A stretch of 64,000 nucleotides of DNA from JAPOXR01 sp965221935 (GCA_965221935.1 CBDCSZ010000035.1:304352-368351), one strand, 5' to 3'. Counted from the first letter of the stretch, positions 54,607 to 63,409 are shown. A program made the numbers and translations. The notes: a model not told the origin generated them from the sequence alone.

Positions 54607-55563
54607 GTGTTCCGCGGCCGGGTGATTCGCGCGGCGGGCGCTCTCGGCGCGGCGCTCTGCGCCTTGGAGACGGGCGCCCCGGCGGCGGCGGCGGTCTGCC
54701 TGGAGACCTACGAGCATCATATTTCGCGGCACGAGACAGGCGGCTGCGGGTGGACCGGCGGCTGCCGGGCCCGCAATCCGCACTCCACCGCCGCGGGATG
54801 TTTCCAGATGACGAAAGCCGCCCTCGCGGACGTCGGATGGAAGGACCGCGCCGGGCGCTGGCTGCCGAACCCGTACGGCATCCGTTCGGACGCCGAATTC
54901 GCCGACAGCTACCCGGCGCAGCGGGCCGCGCTGCGGCAGTTCACCGGCAACAACTGGCGGCGGATCGACCCTTCGGTCAAAGAGATGATCGGCGCCACGC
55001 GGCACGGCGTCAGGATCACCGAAGGCGGACTGCTGTCCGCGGCCCACTTCCTGGGACCCGGCGGACTCAACGATCTCGCCGCATGCGGGTTCCGCCCCGA
55101 CTGCGTCTCCGACCAGGCGGCGGCTGCCAACGGCGGGCGGGCGCGGACGCACGAGATCGCGATGCGGCGGCTGGCCGGAGGAGGCGGGCTGGACGTGTCG
55201 GAGGTCACCGGTTTTCACACCGGCGGAGACGGCGGCCGCTTCGCCGGGCTGGGTGCGGCCCCGCCGGCTGCGCCGGGATCCGCTTTTCTGCCGTGGGCCG
55301 GGCGGGAGCGCGAACAGCCGCCGCTGCAGGGAGGAGCGCGGCAGCCTGCGCGGCGGCGCGGCTTTCTGACGGAGCGCATTCCGGAGGATCGCGGCGCTGC
55401 GCTGGACATTTTGACACATCCGCCACAGGAGGGTGACCCCCAACGAGAGTGCCGTAACCTTCGAGATTTCAAGACGGCTGAGAATTCCGACCGGGCGGAT
55501 TCCGTTGGGCGCGGCGCTGCGCTGGACATTTTGACACATGCGCCGCAGGCAGGTAAGTCCTGA
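54607..55563 (+). CDS. VirB1-like lytic transglycosylase
   Basis: 318 residues from GTG 54607 behind GGAGAC. Signal peptide (FRGRVIRAAGALGAALCALETGAPAAAAVC) then a lysozyme-like domain: catalytic Glu in ISRHETGGCGW, STAAGCFQMTKAALADVGW and a helical remainder. Such enzymes open the cell wall for type IV secretion assembly. The C-terminus is Pro/Gly-rich, and its last 60 codons contain two copies of GAALDILTHxPQ that come from the DNA repeat at 55391 and 55511. Sited directly upstream of icmD. Confidence 0.7.
   Translation: MFRGRVIRAAGALGAALCALETGAPAAAAVCLETYEHHISRHETGGCGWTGGCRARNPHSTAAGCFQMTKAALADVGWKDRAGRWLPNPYGIRSDAEFADSYPAQRAALRQFTGNNWRRIDPSVKEMIGATRHGVRITEGGLLSAAHFLGPGGLNDLAACGFRPDCVSDQAAAANGGRARTHEIAMRRLAGGGGLDVSEVTGFHTGGDGGRFAGLGAAPPAAPGSAFLPWAGREREQPPLQGGARQPARRRGFLTERIPEDRGAALDILTHPPQEGDPQRECRNLRDFKTAENSDRADSVGRGAALDILTHAPQAGKS
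55391..55419 (+). repeat. Direct repeat copy 1 (29 bp)
   Basis: The 29-bp unit beginning GCGGCGCTGCGCTGG and ending TTGACACAT occurs here and exactly 120 bp further on. The TTGACA (55411-55416) is followed after 17 nt by TGACCC, a poor -10. Confidence 0.8.
55511..55539 (+). repeat. Direct repeat copy 2 (29 bp)
   Basis: Exact second copy of the unit at 55391-55419. Similar but degenerate sequence continues for about 40 bp after both copies. Confidence 0.8.
55531..55559 (+). promoter_or_regulatory. Candidate promoter for icmD-icmJ-icmB operon
   Basis: TTGACA at 55531-55536, 17-nt spacer, TAAGTC at 55554-55559, 38 nt before the icmD ATG. It lies inside the end of the transglycosylase gene and within repeat copy 2. 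Confidence 0.45.
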
Positions 55564-55597
55564 CGGGAGCGCGGAACATTAGAGCCGGAGGCCTGCC

Positions 55598-55999
55598 ATG
55601 ACCATCTTTTCACCTGCCGCAATGAGTGTCCGAGGGCTGATCTGGGCTGCGCCAGCGTCGGCGGCGGCTCTCCCTGCCCTGGCGCAGCAGCAGAACCTGG
55701 GCGAGGTCGCCTCGACCGTGACCGGCCAGATCGGCGCGCTGGGTCAGTTCGTCGGCGCGGGCGCTGTTTTTGTCGGCGTCATCATGCTCGTCATGGCGGC
55801 GGTGAAGTTCCGCGCCTACAGCAGCAATCCGCAGGATCCGTCGGCCTCGATCACCGGCGCCTGCGGCTTCGCCGCCGCCGGTGCGGCGCTGATTGCGTTT
55901 CCGGAGCTGATGGGGGTCGGCGTGACCACGCTGTTCGGCGGTGACAGCGCAACTGGAGATCTCGGCGGCGGCTTTATGAGCGATCTCGGCGGCGGGTGA
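55598..55999 (+). CDS. icmD: IcmD/DotP-like type IVB secretion protein
   Basis: 133 residues behind GGAGG. Signal peptide, then LGEVASTVTGQIGALGQFVGAGAVFVGVIMLVMAAVKFRAYSSNPQD, a second hydrophobic helix and GVGVTTLFGG. This two-helix pattern with LxxVAxxVTxxx and KFxxxxxNPxQ is that of Legionella IcmD/DotP, a small inner-membrane subunit of the Dot/Icm type IVB system. Position immediately before icmJ and icmB matches the conserved icmD-icmJ-icmB order, which strengthens the call. Confidence 0.75.
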   Translation: MTIFSPAAMSVRGLIWAAPASAAALPALAQQQNLGEVASTVTGQIGALGQFVGAGAVFVGVIMLVMAAVKFRAYSSNPQDPSASITGACGFAAAGAALIAFPELMGVGVTTLFGGDSATGDLGGGFMSDLGGG

Positions 56000-56003
56000 G
56001 GCG

Positions 56004-56684
56004 GTGCTGACCGCGCCGGCGGCGGCGAAGCCGCAGGCGCCGTTGCTGTTCCCTCATCCCGACACCGCCTGCGTCACCCTGGCGTTCCACGCCGCGGCGG
56101 CGTGGCCCAGGCGGAAGCGCGTGCGCGAGGTCCTGGAACAGGGCGGCGAACGCTGCCGCCTGTGCGGCACCAGGGTGGCGGGCTGGATGGAGATCGACCA
56201 TCTGAACCGCGACCACAGCGACTGGCGCCGGGAGAATCTGGCTCCTGTGTGCCATTTCTGCCACCTGACGCAGCACCCGGTGCAGACCGGGTTCGGCGAC
56301 GGCGACCATCCGGTCGAGGTCATCCACTGGCCGGAGATCACGCAGACGGCGCTCTGCGCCCTGGCGTGGGCGGCGGTGAGAACCGCCGTCAGGGAAGACG
56401 AAGCGGCCACCGCGGCCCGCCCGGAGGAAGCGCGGGCGCTGAAGACGGTGCTGACGCAGACGCGCGAGGAAATCAGGCGGCGGAAGCGGACGGCCAGCCA
56501 GCTGGCGCCGGCGAAGCCGCAGGCGCTTCTGACGATGGCCGTCCGCGCGGGCGGCGAGCCGCAGGCGTGGAGCGGGCTGCGCTGGTGGCCGGCCGCGGCC
56601 GAGGACAACGGGGAGCTGTTCCGCTGGCTGCCCGGCGGGCTGCAGCGGGTGAAGGCGCAGGAGATCGGCGCCAAGGGGGAGTGA
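56004..56684 (+). CDS. icmJ: IcmJ/DotN-like protein (HNH-fold zinc protein)
   Basis: 226 residues from GTG 56004. The zinc-binding HNH-like motif is seen as CRLCGTRVAGWMEIDHLNRD, then WRRENLAPVCHFCHLTQHP. IcmJ/DotN of the type IVB coupling complex has such a degenerate HNH fold and binds zinc rather than cutting DNA. A C-terminal Arg/Ala region ends GLQRVKAQEIGAKGE. Between icmD (4 nt) and icmB (6 nt) as in Legionella. A free HNH nuclease is the alternative, made unlikely by this context. Confidence 0.75.
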   Translation: MLTAPAAAKPQAPLLFPHPDTACVTLAFHAAAAWPRRKRVREVLEQGGERCRLCGTRVAGWMEIDHLNRDHSDWRRENLAPVCHFCHLTQHPVQTGFGDGDHPVEVIHWPEITQTALCALAWAAVRTAVREDEAATAARPEEARALKTVLTQTREEIRRRKRTASQLAPAKPQALLTMAVRAGGEPQAWSGLRWWPAAAEDNGELFRWLPGGLQRVKAQEIGAKGE

Positions 56685-56690
56685 TCCGGC

Positions 56691-59672
56691 ATGCTGCAGA
56701 ACATCGCCGCCGCGGCTGTCAACCGCGTTCTGCAGGGGCCGCTGGACCACCATATCGACATTGAGGGGGCCGACGGGCCACACACGCTGTACACCGCAGC
56801 CGGCTCGCTGATGTCGATGTTCGAGCTGCGCGGATGCCGCCGCTCGATGGACCAGGAGGAGCTGTCGGAGGCGGTGATGCAGCTGCGCGAAGGGCTGGCC
56901 GGCTGGCTGGACACGCCGGGACACGCGCTTCAGCTGGTGTATTTCCGCGACCCGCTGGCGGCCAGGGGCGCGGTCGACGCCGCCTCCCGCGCCATCCGCC
57001 GGCAGGCTGAGGACCTGAAGCTGGATCTGGCGGACATGATCGAGGACCGCTCGGCGAAGCTGGCGGCGGCCGGCGCGTGGGAGCGGATCCTGGTCACAGT
57101 GCACACTCACCCGGCGGCGATTCCCGCCGGCGAGCGCCGCCGCGCCGGCGAGCGGATCAGTGAAAGCATGAAGGGGCTGCCGCCGATGCGTGACGCTCAG
57201 GTGCCGCTCAGAGTGGCGGAGACGGTCAGGCTCGTGCACGCCGCCGTGGTCGAGGCGCTGCCCGGCAACTTCGCCGCCGCCGGCCAGGAGCTGACGCTTC
57301 TGACGGCCTCCGAGGCGGCGCAGGCGATCGCCTGGGCGCTGGATCCCGCGGTGCCGGGGGACGGCTTCGCGCCCAGGCTCGGCGGGCTGCCCGCCGAGGG
57401 CGATCCGGCGCGTTTCCGCCGGTCAGCCGACAGCGCGGCGCAGCAGGCGGGCCACGACTATTCCTCCTGCGGCGCCGAGAGGCTGTCGTGGCAGCTGCTC
57501 AGAAGCCACGCCCGCATCGAGGACGGAAGGGCGGTCCGCATCGGCGACAGCCTGATGCGCGGCTTTGACATGGCGCTGGCGCCGGAGACGCTGGTGCCTT
57601 TCCAGCGGCTGCTGGAACAGACGCTGGACCGGGACGAGCCGGTGCGCTGGCGCGCGTCGTTTCTGATCGAGGCCGGCGGCTGGTCCGGCACCGCCTTCAA
57701 GCGGATGTTCACGACTGTGTTCGCGTTTCTCGCCAAAACGCAGAACGACCGAATCCGCAACGCTTTTCAGGACCTGCGCCAGATCGACGGAGCGGAGGAC
57801 ACCGTCGTCCGGTTCCGCTGCGCCGCCGCGTGCTGGGACGACGCCGGGCAGCCCGACCGTCTCAGAAGGTCGGCGGCCAGGCTCAGACAGGCGTTTCAGC
57901 GCTGGTCCAACGCCAGGGTCGACGAGCTGGCGGGCGATCCCGTGGCCTGCCTGATGGGCAGCCTGCCGGGAGCAGGCTGCGCTCCCACCGGGCCGGCGGC
58001 CACGGCGCCGCTCAGCGACGCGCTGGCGCTGCTTCCGCTCGACCGGCCGTGCTCGCCCTGGTCCTCAGGGCCGATGACCCTGATCGCGGAGGCGGGCTCG
58101 CTGTGGCCCTACCGGCCGGGATCGCCGGTTCAGGACAGCTGGTGCGATCTGATCAGCGGCCAGCCCGGGAGCGGCAAATCCGTGCTTCTGAACGCCTTCA
58201 ATCTCGCCGCTCTGCTCAGCGGCGCCGGCCGCGACGAGCCGCTGCCTCTGGTCGGCGTGATCGACATCGGCCCATCGTCCTCCGGCCTGGTCAGCCTGAT
58301 CGCCTCCGCCCTGCCGCCGGAGCAGCGCGGACTGGCCCTCGCGGCCCGGCTGCAGAACGCCCCGGAGTGGGCGGTGAACATTTTCGACACGCCGGTGGGA
58401 TGCCGCCGGCCTACGGTCATGGGCCGGTCGTTCGCGGTCAACTTCGTGCGCCTGCTGCTCTCCGCCGCCGCCGGCGGGGATGAGCTGGGCGGGCTGATCG
58501 GGCAGGCGGTGGACCAGGCGTATCTCACAGCCAGCGACAGCCAGCGGCCGAAACGCTGGCACGACGGACACGGGGATTTGGACCGGGCGCTCGAGGAGAC
58601 CGGCTGGTCGCCGGACAGCGCCGCGACTTGGTGGGAATGCGTTGACCATCTGTCGGACGCCGGACGATGGCGCGAGGCCGCGCTGGCGCAGCGCCTGGCG
58701 GTGCCGCTGCTGCCGGAGCTGGCGCAGGCGGCGGCTGAGCCCCGCATCGCGGAAGTCTACAAGGATATGCGTCTGGGGACCGGCGAGCCGGCCCTTGAAG
58801 GGCTGCAGCGGGTGCTGGCGGAGGCGGCGGCTGAGTGGCCGGTGCTCACCTCGCCGACGGTGTTCGCGATGACTTCGGCCCGTCTCCGGGTGATCGATCT
58901 GCAGGACGTGACGGCGCCTTCCGCCGCGGCCGGCGCCCAGCGCGGCGCGGCGCTGATGTACATGCTGGCGCGCCATATCTGCACTGACGGCTACTACCTG
59001 GCGGAGGACGAGGTGCCGACGCTGCAGCTGCGCCCGTCGCAGAGCGAGAGGCTGGCGGACGCGGCGCGGCACGCGCGGCGGACGCCGAAGAGGCTCTCGA
59101 TGGACGAATTCCACCGCTGCGGATCGCTGGACGGAATCGTCGACCAGGTGCAGACCGACGTCCGGGAGGGGCGCAAGCACAACGTGCAGATCGCTCTGGC
59201 CAGCCAGTATCTGAACGACTTTCCTGAGCGGGTGCTGGGGATGGCCACCGGGGTCTGGATCTGCCGCGCCGGGATCGCCGACGCCGAACTGGCCGACCGG
59301 ACGCTGGGCATCGGCGAGTCCGGGCGCTACGCGCTGCGCCACCGGCTGACCGGCCCCGGCACGGACGGCGCGCCGGTCTACGCCTGTCTGACCGCGCACG
59401 GCGGGGATGTGCGCCAGCTTCTGACGCACAAAGCCTCGCCTTCGGAGATCTGGGCGTGGTCGACCACCGCCGAGGATGTGGCGCTGCGCGACGAGCTGGG
59501 CGCTCTGCTCGGCCCGGCGGAGGCGCGGCGGACGCTGGCCGCCGCGTGGCCGTCCGGAAGCGCGCGCGGGGAGATCCTCCGGCGGCGGGAGCTGGCCTCG
59601 CTGAGAGGTGAATCGGGACAGGTGATCAGCCAGATGGCGGAGGATCTGGCCCGCGTCAGGCGGGCGGCGTGA
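56691..59672 (+). CDS. icmB: IcmB/DotO (TraU-like) type IVB secretion ATPase
   Basis: 993 residues, the size of IcmB/DotO, the VirB4-class hexameric ATPase of type IVB systems. Seen: MTLIAEAGSLWPYRPGSPVQ then Walker A GQPGSGKSVLL (about 490-500), a Walker B LSMDEFHR (about 800), and HNVQIALASQYLNDFPERVL afterwards, all characteristic of the IcmB/TraU branch rather than VirB4 itself. It powers pilus/channel assembly and substrate transfer at the inner membrane. The N-terminal 430 residues are the family's dimer/anchor region. The last codon overlaps the next gene start (GTGA). Confidence 0.9.
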   Translation: MLQNIAAAAVNRVLQGPLDHHIDIEGADGPHTLYTAAGSLMSMFELRGCRRSMDQEELSEAVMQLREGLAGWLDTPGHALQLVYFRDPLAARGAVDAASRAIRRQAEDLKLDLADMIEDRSAKLAAAGAWERILVTVHTHPAAIPAGERRRAGERISESMKGLPPMRDAQVPLRVAETVRLVHAAVVEALPGNFAAAGQELTLLTASEAAQAIAWALDPAVPGDGFAPRLGGLPAEGDPARFRRSADSAAQQAGHDYSSCGAERLSWQLLRSHARIEDGRAVRIGDSLMRGFDMALAPETLVPFQRLLEQTLDRDEPVRWRASFLIEAGGWSGTAFKRMFTTVFAFLAKTQNDRIRNAFQDLRQIDGAEDTVVRFRCAAACWDDAGQPDRLRRSAARLRQAFQRWSNARVDELAGDPVACLMGSLPGAGCAPTGPAATAPLSDALALLPLDRPCSPWSSGPMTLIAEAGSLWPYRPGSPVQDSWCDLISGQPGSGKSVLLNAFNLAALLSGAGRDEPLPLVGVIDIGPSSSGLVSLIASALPPEQRGLALAARLQNAPEWAVNIFDTPVGCRRPTVMGRSFAVNFVRLLLSAAAGGDELGGLIGQAVDQAYLTASDSQRPKRWHDGHGDLDRALEETGWSPDSAATWWECVDHLSDAGRWREAALAQRLAVPLLPELAQAAAEPRIAEVYKDMRLGTGEPALEGLQRVLAEAAAEWPVLTSPTVFAMTSARLRVIDLQDVTAPSAAAGAQRGAALMYMLARHICTDGYYLAEDEVPTLQLRPSQSERLADAARHARRTPKRLSMDEFHRCGSLDGIVDQVQTDVREGRKHNVQIALASQYLNDFPERVLGMATGVWICRAGIADAELADRTLGIGESGRYALRHRLTGPGTDGAPVYACLTAHGGDVRQLLTHKASPSEIWAWSTTAEDVALRDELGALLGPAEARRTLAAAWPSGSARGEILRRRELASLRGESGQVISQMAEDLARVRRAA

Positions 59673-60379
59673 GCGTCCAGCGCGACGGCGTTGCCGAGGA
59701 TCTGCTGCTGATCCTGCTGCTGGGCGCTTTGCTCGGCGGCGGGTGGTGGCTTTTCGGCCAGCGGCTGACAACGGCGGCGGCGCTGATCTCCGCCGCCGCG
59801 GCTTGCCCCGCGGCGTGGGCCGCGGACCTGCTGGGACCGGTCCGGATCCCGCTGCTCACACCATGGCTGCTGGAGCCGTCGCAGGCGGCGCGGGATCTGC
59901 TGAGCGCTCCGCTGTCTGAGCTCCGCGACCAGGCGGGAACGGCGCTGACCGCGGGCGGTCGCAACGCGGCTTTCGCCCTGGCTCCTTTCTGTCTCAGGGC
60001 GGCGATGCAGGCGCCCGCCGTCCGCCCCGACCGCGCGCACCGGGCGAAGCACGACCTGGATTCGGCGATCGCCGGGCAGGCGAAAGTGTGGCCGGCGGCC
60101 CTCAGGCCGATGGCCTTCGACCCCTCGGCGGACGACCAGCCGGAGACTGGCGTGGACAGCGCGGCCAGACAGGAGCTGCGCGCGCTGATGCGGGAGAAGA
60201 GCGGTCGGCTGGGCGGCGGCGGACTGCCGGAGACCGGCTCGCTGATGCTCTGCCCGCAGCCTGACCCGGTCACGCCGCCGCCGCTCGGACGCGCCATGCG
60301 GCCGGAGGAGTGGCTGGACGCGCACTGCCTCCGCCGCCCTGACGGCGGGGCGAAGGAGGAGTGTTGTTTTTCGGTTTGA
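59669..60379 (+). pseudogene. icmP: IcmP/DotM (TrbA)-like protein, C-terminally truncated by transposon
   Basis: 236 codons from GTG 59669. Two N-terminal membrane segments (LLLILLLGALLGGGWWLF and a following one), then GQAKVWPAALRPMAFDPSADDQPETG and GRAMRPEEWLDAHCL, which resemble the DotM/TrbA core where a DP...MTPEEW motif precedes a larger conserved cytoplasmic domain. Family members are about 350-400 residues; here the frame ends at TGA 60379 with the unconserved residues GGAKEECCFSV. The junction at about 60362 is the end of the adjacent transposon, so the C-terminal domain has been cut off. Coupling-protein function is presumably lost unless another copy exists. Confidence 0.65.
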
Positions 60380-60416
60380 ATTGCTGCGGATTTCCCGGGT
60401 TATTTCGCTCGGTTTG
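60371..60416. repeat. Subterminal TCGGTTTG repeats
   Basis: Two exact 8-mers TCGGTTTG in direct orientation 38 bp apart (60371-60378, 60409-60416), within 55 bp of the presumed transposon end; a looser TTCGGGATTTG follows at 60457-60467. Similar arrays bind transposase in Tn7/Mu-type elements. Confidence 0.4.
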
Positions 60417-61308
60417 GGACGATTCTTCCCGCATTGCGTTGATCTGACTGGTACGTTTCGGGATTTGTCTGCCTTGTCAGGATGTCATTCCAGTCCTTGA
60501 CGTCACCGTGGCCGCCTGGCCGCATGCGCCGGACTGTGGGATCCTGCGTTTCGAGCATGCCGGCGGCCAGGTCTCCGGCCTGGTCGGCGTCATATCCGCA
60601 GAAGACGACATCGAGCTCGAACCTGTTGATCCACGCCGGCATTCTGCCGGTGGCCCCGGCGGTGGAGATGACGATGTCGATCCTTGCCGTCTCGCGGAGG
60701 GTCCATGCCGAGAGGGCGTCGATGGCCCCCTCGACGAGGAGCGCGGTTCTTGGGGTTGCCTGTCGTGCGATCCAGAAGCCACCTTCGGCTTTTCGGCTTC
60801 CTGGCGACATGGCCCTGAAGGGTCGGTCGGGGCGGGTTCCGACCAGTTCGGCGCCGGTTTCCCTGCCGTCCCGGTTGCGGCAGGTGAAGACTGCGTTGGC
60901 GCGGTTGTCGGCGCCGAGGATGCCGATGCGCCTGCAGTGTTCGATCAGCCCTGGATCGAGCCCGCGGTCCTGGTGGAGGCAGCGGCGCACCCGCGCCCAT
61001 GCCCGGTCTTCGGGGAGGCCCCGGCTTCCGTCTGCGGTGCATGGGTTGCGGGAGGGGGGGAGCCCTTCGAGACGGCTGAGGGCCTGGAGGAAGCTGCACC
61101 GCTCGGCATGGATGACGAGATCGATTGCGCCGCCGCCGCCGCGTCCTGCGACATGATCGAAGAAGCGGGCTTGATTGATACTGATCACGGATCCCGGGCG
61201 TTTCCAGCGGGCCTTGTCGGCGGGGTCTTTCCGGTATCCGAGTTCGGCGGCGACGAGGGTGAGCGGGATTGTCCGCACTGCGTCGGCCCGGTCCCCGGGG
61301 CTGCTCAC
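60400..61308 (-). CDS. DUF3991/TOPRIM primase-like protein of transposon
   Basis: 302 residues from GTG 61308, which shares two bases with the stop of the AAA gene. N-terminal region: FFDHVAGRGGGGAIDLVIHAE and SFLQALSRLEGL match the DUF3991 motif found beside TOPRIM domains. C-terminal TOPRIM: LLVEGAIDALSAWTL with the catalytic Glu193 and VVFCGYDADQAGD with the Asp240/Asp242 pair, then GHGDVKDWNDIL. DUF3991-TOPRIM proteins are usually plasmid or phage primase-related. Here it is the last gene of a transposition operon, and its stop lies 38 bp from the element end. No zinc ribbon or helicase domain is visible. Confidence 0.75.
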   Translation of the reverse strand: MSSPGDRADAVRTIPLTLVAAELGYRKDPADKARWKRPGSVISINQARFFDHVAGRGGGGAIDLVIHAERCSFLQALSRLEGLPPSRNPCTADGSRGLPEDRAWARVRRCLHQDRGLDPGLIEHCRRIGILGADNRANAVFTCRNRDGRETGAELVGTRPDRPFRAMSPGSRKAEGGFWIARQATPRTALLVEGAIDALSAWTLRETARIDIVISTAGATGRMPAWINRFELDVVFCGYDADQAGDLAAGMLETQDPTVRRMRPGGHGDVKDWNDILTRQTNPETYQSDQRNAGRIVPNRAK

Positions 61309-62105
61309 AGCACGACCTCGTCGGCGGCCCGGTTGACGTGGCTGTCGGTGACGGTCCGCATCCTGTCGGCGGCGGCGGCGATCAGCGCATGGTGGGCGAG
61401 GCGGTCGATCTGTCGCGGGATGCGGTTGCTGGCCAGCGCCACCGCCTCGATTGCCGCCGGCTCGAAGACCGGCACATCGGCGCCGGCCAGGGTCATCCGG
61501 TGTTCGATATAGGCGCCGACCTCCTCGTGGCGGAGCCCGGGAATGTGGCAGTTGACGACGATTCTCTGGGCCAGCGGTTCGTGCACCGCCATCCTGAGCC
61601 GATTGCGCAGCTCGGTGAGCCCGACCAGCAGCAGGCAGAGCCGGTTGCCGGAATCCATGCGGTAGTTGGTGAGCATCTTGAACTCGGCGAGGACATCGTT
61701 GCCGAGATGGTGCGCTTCGTCGAAGATCAGCACCGGCAGCTTGCCGGTCTCGGCAACGAGGCGGCTCATCTCCGTGCGCAGCGCCCGGCAGAGTGTGGCG
61801 CGGGACTGGCTTTCGGCCAGGCCGAAGGCGGTTGCGATGGCGTTGTAGGTGTCGCGGACATTCCCGGTCGAGAACGAGACGTAGCGAAGCTGGTGCAGGC
61901 CCTCGTGCAGGCTGTCGGCCACCTGTCGGCAGAGTGCGGTCTTGCCGACGCCGGATTCGCCGGTGAGCAGGCCGATGCCGCGCAACTCGATGAGATGCCT
62001 GATGCGGGTGCGGGCCTCGGCCTGTGCCTCGGTGTCGAGGAGTTCGTCGGATCTGAGCGTCTTCTCGAAGGGGTAATTCCTGAGCCCGAAGTGTGACAGG
62101 TACAT
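61305..62105 (-). CDS. ExeA/TnsC-type AAA ATPase of transposon
   Basis: 266 residues, complete. Walker A GESGVGKT (about 49-56), Walker B LPVLIFDEAHHL (about 123-134), sensor region LLLVGLTELRNRLRM and the arginine-rich NRIPRQIDRLAHHAL. This is the ExeA-like AAA class that includes transposition regulators such as TnsC, TniB and MuB-like ATPases, which choose the target and activate the transposase. ATG 62105 has AAGGAGG upstream and lies 2 nt after the transposase stop, so the two are translationally coupled. Confidence 0.85.
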   Translation of the reverse strand: MYLSHFGLRNYPFEKTLRSDELLDTEAQAEARTRIRHLIELRGIGLLTGESGVGKTALCRQVADSLHEGLHQLRYVSFSTGNVRDTYNAIATAFGLAESQSRATLCRALRTEMSRLVAETGKLPVLIFDEAHHLGNDVLAEFKMLTNYRMDSGNRLCLLLVGLTELRNRLRMAVHEPLAQRIVVNCHIPGLRHEEVGAYIEHRMTLAGADVPVFEPAAIEAVALASNRIPRQIDRLAHHALIAAAADRMRTVTDSHVNRAADEVVL

Positions 62106-62107
62106 GC

Positions 62108-63409
62108 TCAGTCCTCCTTCCCGCTGTCACGGCCGAGTGCCCGGAACCTCACGGCCGGTCTTTCGATGCCACGCCTGATCCGGACATTGGCGTGCAGGTC
62201 GAGCAGCCGTGCGCAGCCGCGCGGCTTGCCCTCGCGCACCACCTTGATCGGGCGGTCCTTTGGGGCGGACGGATCGTAGCGGAGCGTGACCTTCGCACCG
62301 TTCATTCCCGGCTCGACCTCGTAGAGGCGGCCCTCGAGACTGACGGTCCGGGCCCTGGAGACCCGCCGGCTCGCCTCGAACAGGAACATGTCGTCGAGAT
62401 CGACGCCGGGGTCGGGTCGGCGGACCCTCTCGCAGGTGAGGGCCCACTGGTCGAGAGGCGTGCGTTTCCCGTCGAGGCCGCGATGAGGCGTCATGTGATA
62501 CTCGGCCTCGAGCCAGCTGCGGAACCGTTGGTTGAGGGTCTCCAGCTCGGGAATGTCCTGCGCCTTGAGCGGGGCCAGGAATTGCCCGCGCACCGTTCTG
62601 AAGAACCTCTCGATCTTTCCCCGTCCCGCGGGATGGTATGGCCGTGCATGCAGCAGCGAGATGCCCAGCCTGCCGCAGATCATCTTCAATTGCCTTGAGC
62701 GGAAGTTGGCGCCGTTGTCGCAGTACAGCCTGTCCACCAATCCGCGCCGCAGGATCGCCTCCTTCAGCACGACCAGGTAGTCGGCCGTACTCTCGCCGAG
62801 GGCAAAATGCGCGTATGGGACAAGCCGGGTCGCATCGTCGAGCAGGGCGATCAGGCAGGTCTTTCTCTTCCGGCCCTGCCTGTCCCCGACCTTCGGACCG
62901 TGCATGACGTCCGACTGCCAGAGCTGGCCGGCCGCCTCGGTGGCGAAGCGGCGCAGGTCTGCGGATGGCGGGCCCGCCCGGCGCTCCATCAACCCCTCCC
63001 GGACGAACAGCCTGTGCAGCGTCGAGGCGGCGATGGTGACATCGCCGGGGACGGCGCCGCTGTCCCGGGCACGGGCGATGACCTGCCGGACGCTGAGATC
63101 CATGTTCTCCCGGCGGATCGCAAGCAGGGTCTCGACAACATCGCCCGGCATGTTCCGGATCGAGCCGCGGTCCTTGCGGCGCTTCGGCATCAGCCCGTCG
63201 AAACCGGACTTGCGGTATGTTCTGATCCAGCCCCGCATCGTCGTCACCGCAACCTTGCGCCGGCCCGAGCCCGGGATCGTCACCTCCCGTTCCGATTGCC
63301 GCTTCAGCTGTTGCGCCGCCTCGTCGGGCGGAAGGTGCAGCGCCTCCGAGATCATGCCAAAGCGAAACAGTGCGACGTCCTTGCGGTGGTCGCTGATCGT
63401 GTCGTTCAT
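62108..63409 (-). CDS. DDE transposase (rve integrase core) of transposon
   Basis: 434 residues from ATG 63409, chosen because GGAGG lies 8 nt upstream. Helix-turn-helix at the N-terminus (TTMRGWIRTYRKSGFDGLMP) and then the retroviral-integrase-like core with the DDE triad D167 in WQSDVMHG, D231 in YCDNGANFRS and E267 in GKIERFFR (spacing D-63-D-35-E). A C-terminal SH3-like mu-type region follows (GRLYEVEPGMNGAKVTLRYD). It is intact. The partner AAA protein suggests a Mu/Tn7/Tn5053-like transposition mode rather than a simple IS. Confidence 0.88.
   Translation of the reverse strand: MNDTISDHRKDVALFRFGMISEALHLPPDEAAQQLKRQSEREVTIPGSGRRKVAVTTMRGWIRTYRKSGFDGLMPKRRKDRGSIRNMPGDVVETLLAIRRENMDLSVRQVIARARDSGAVPGDVTIAASTLHRLFVREGLMERRAGPPSADLRRFATEAAGQLWQSDVMHGPKVGDRQGRKRKTCLIALLDDATRLVPYAHFALGESTADYLVVLKEAILRRGLVDRLYCDNGANFRSRQLKMICGRLGISLLHARPYHPAGRGKIERFFRTVRGQFLAPLKAQDIPELETLNQRFRSWLEAEYHMTPHRGLDGKRTPLDQWALTCERVRRPDPGVDLDDMFLFEASRRVSRARTVSLEGRLYEVEPGMNGAKVTLRYDPSAPKDRPIKVVREGKPRGCARLLDLHANVRIRRGIERPAVRFRALGRDSGKED

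Noticed and set aside
56004..56684. Homing or restriction HNH nuclease
   Set aside because: Position between icmD and icmB matches icmJ/dotN, whose known fold is HNH-like without nuclease function.
58065..59771. 568-codon minus-strand open frame
   Set aside because: Antisense to icmB in very GC-rich DNA; Arg/Gly/Gln-rich without motifs.
61309..62130. N-terminal extension of the TOPRIM gene to 576 codons
   Set aside because: The extension is antisense-frame readthrough of the AAA ATPase region; the GTG at 61308 overlapping the AAA stop gives the conserved start.
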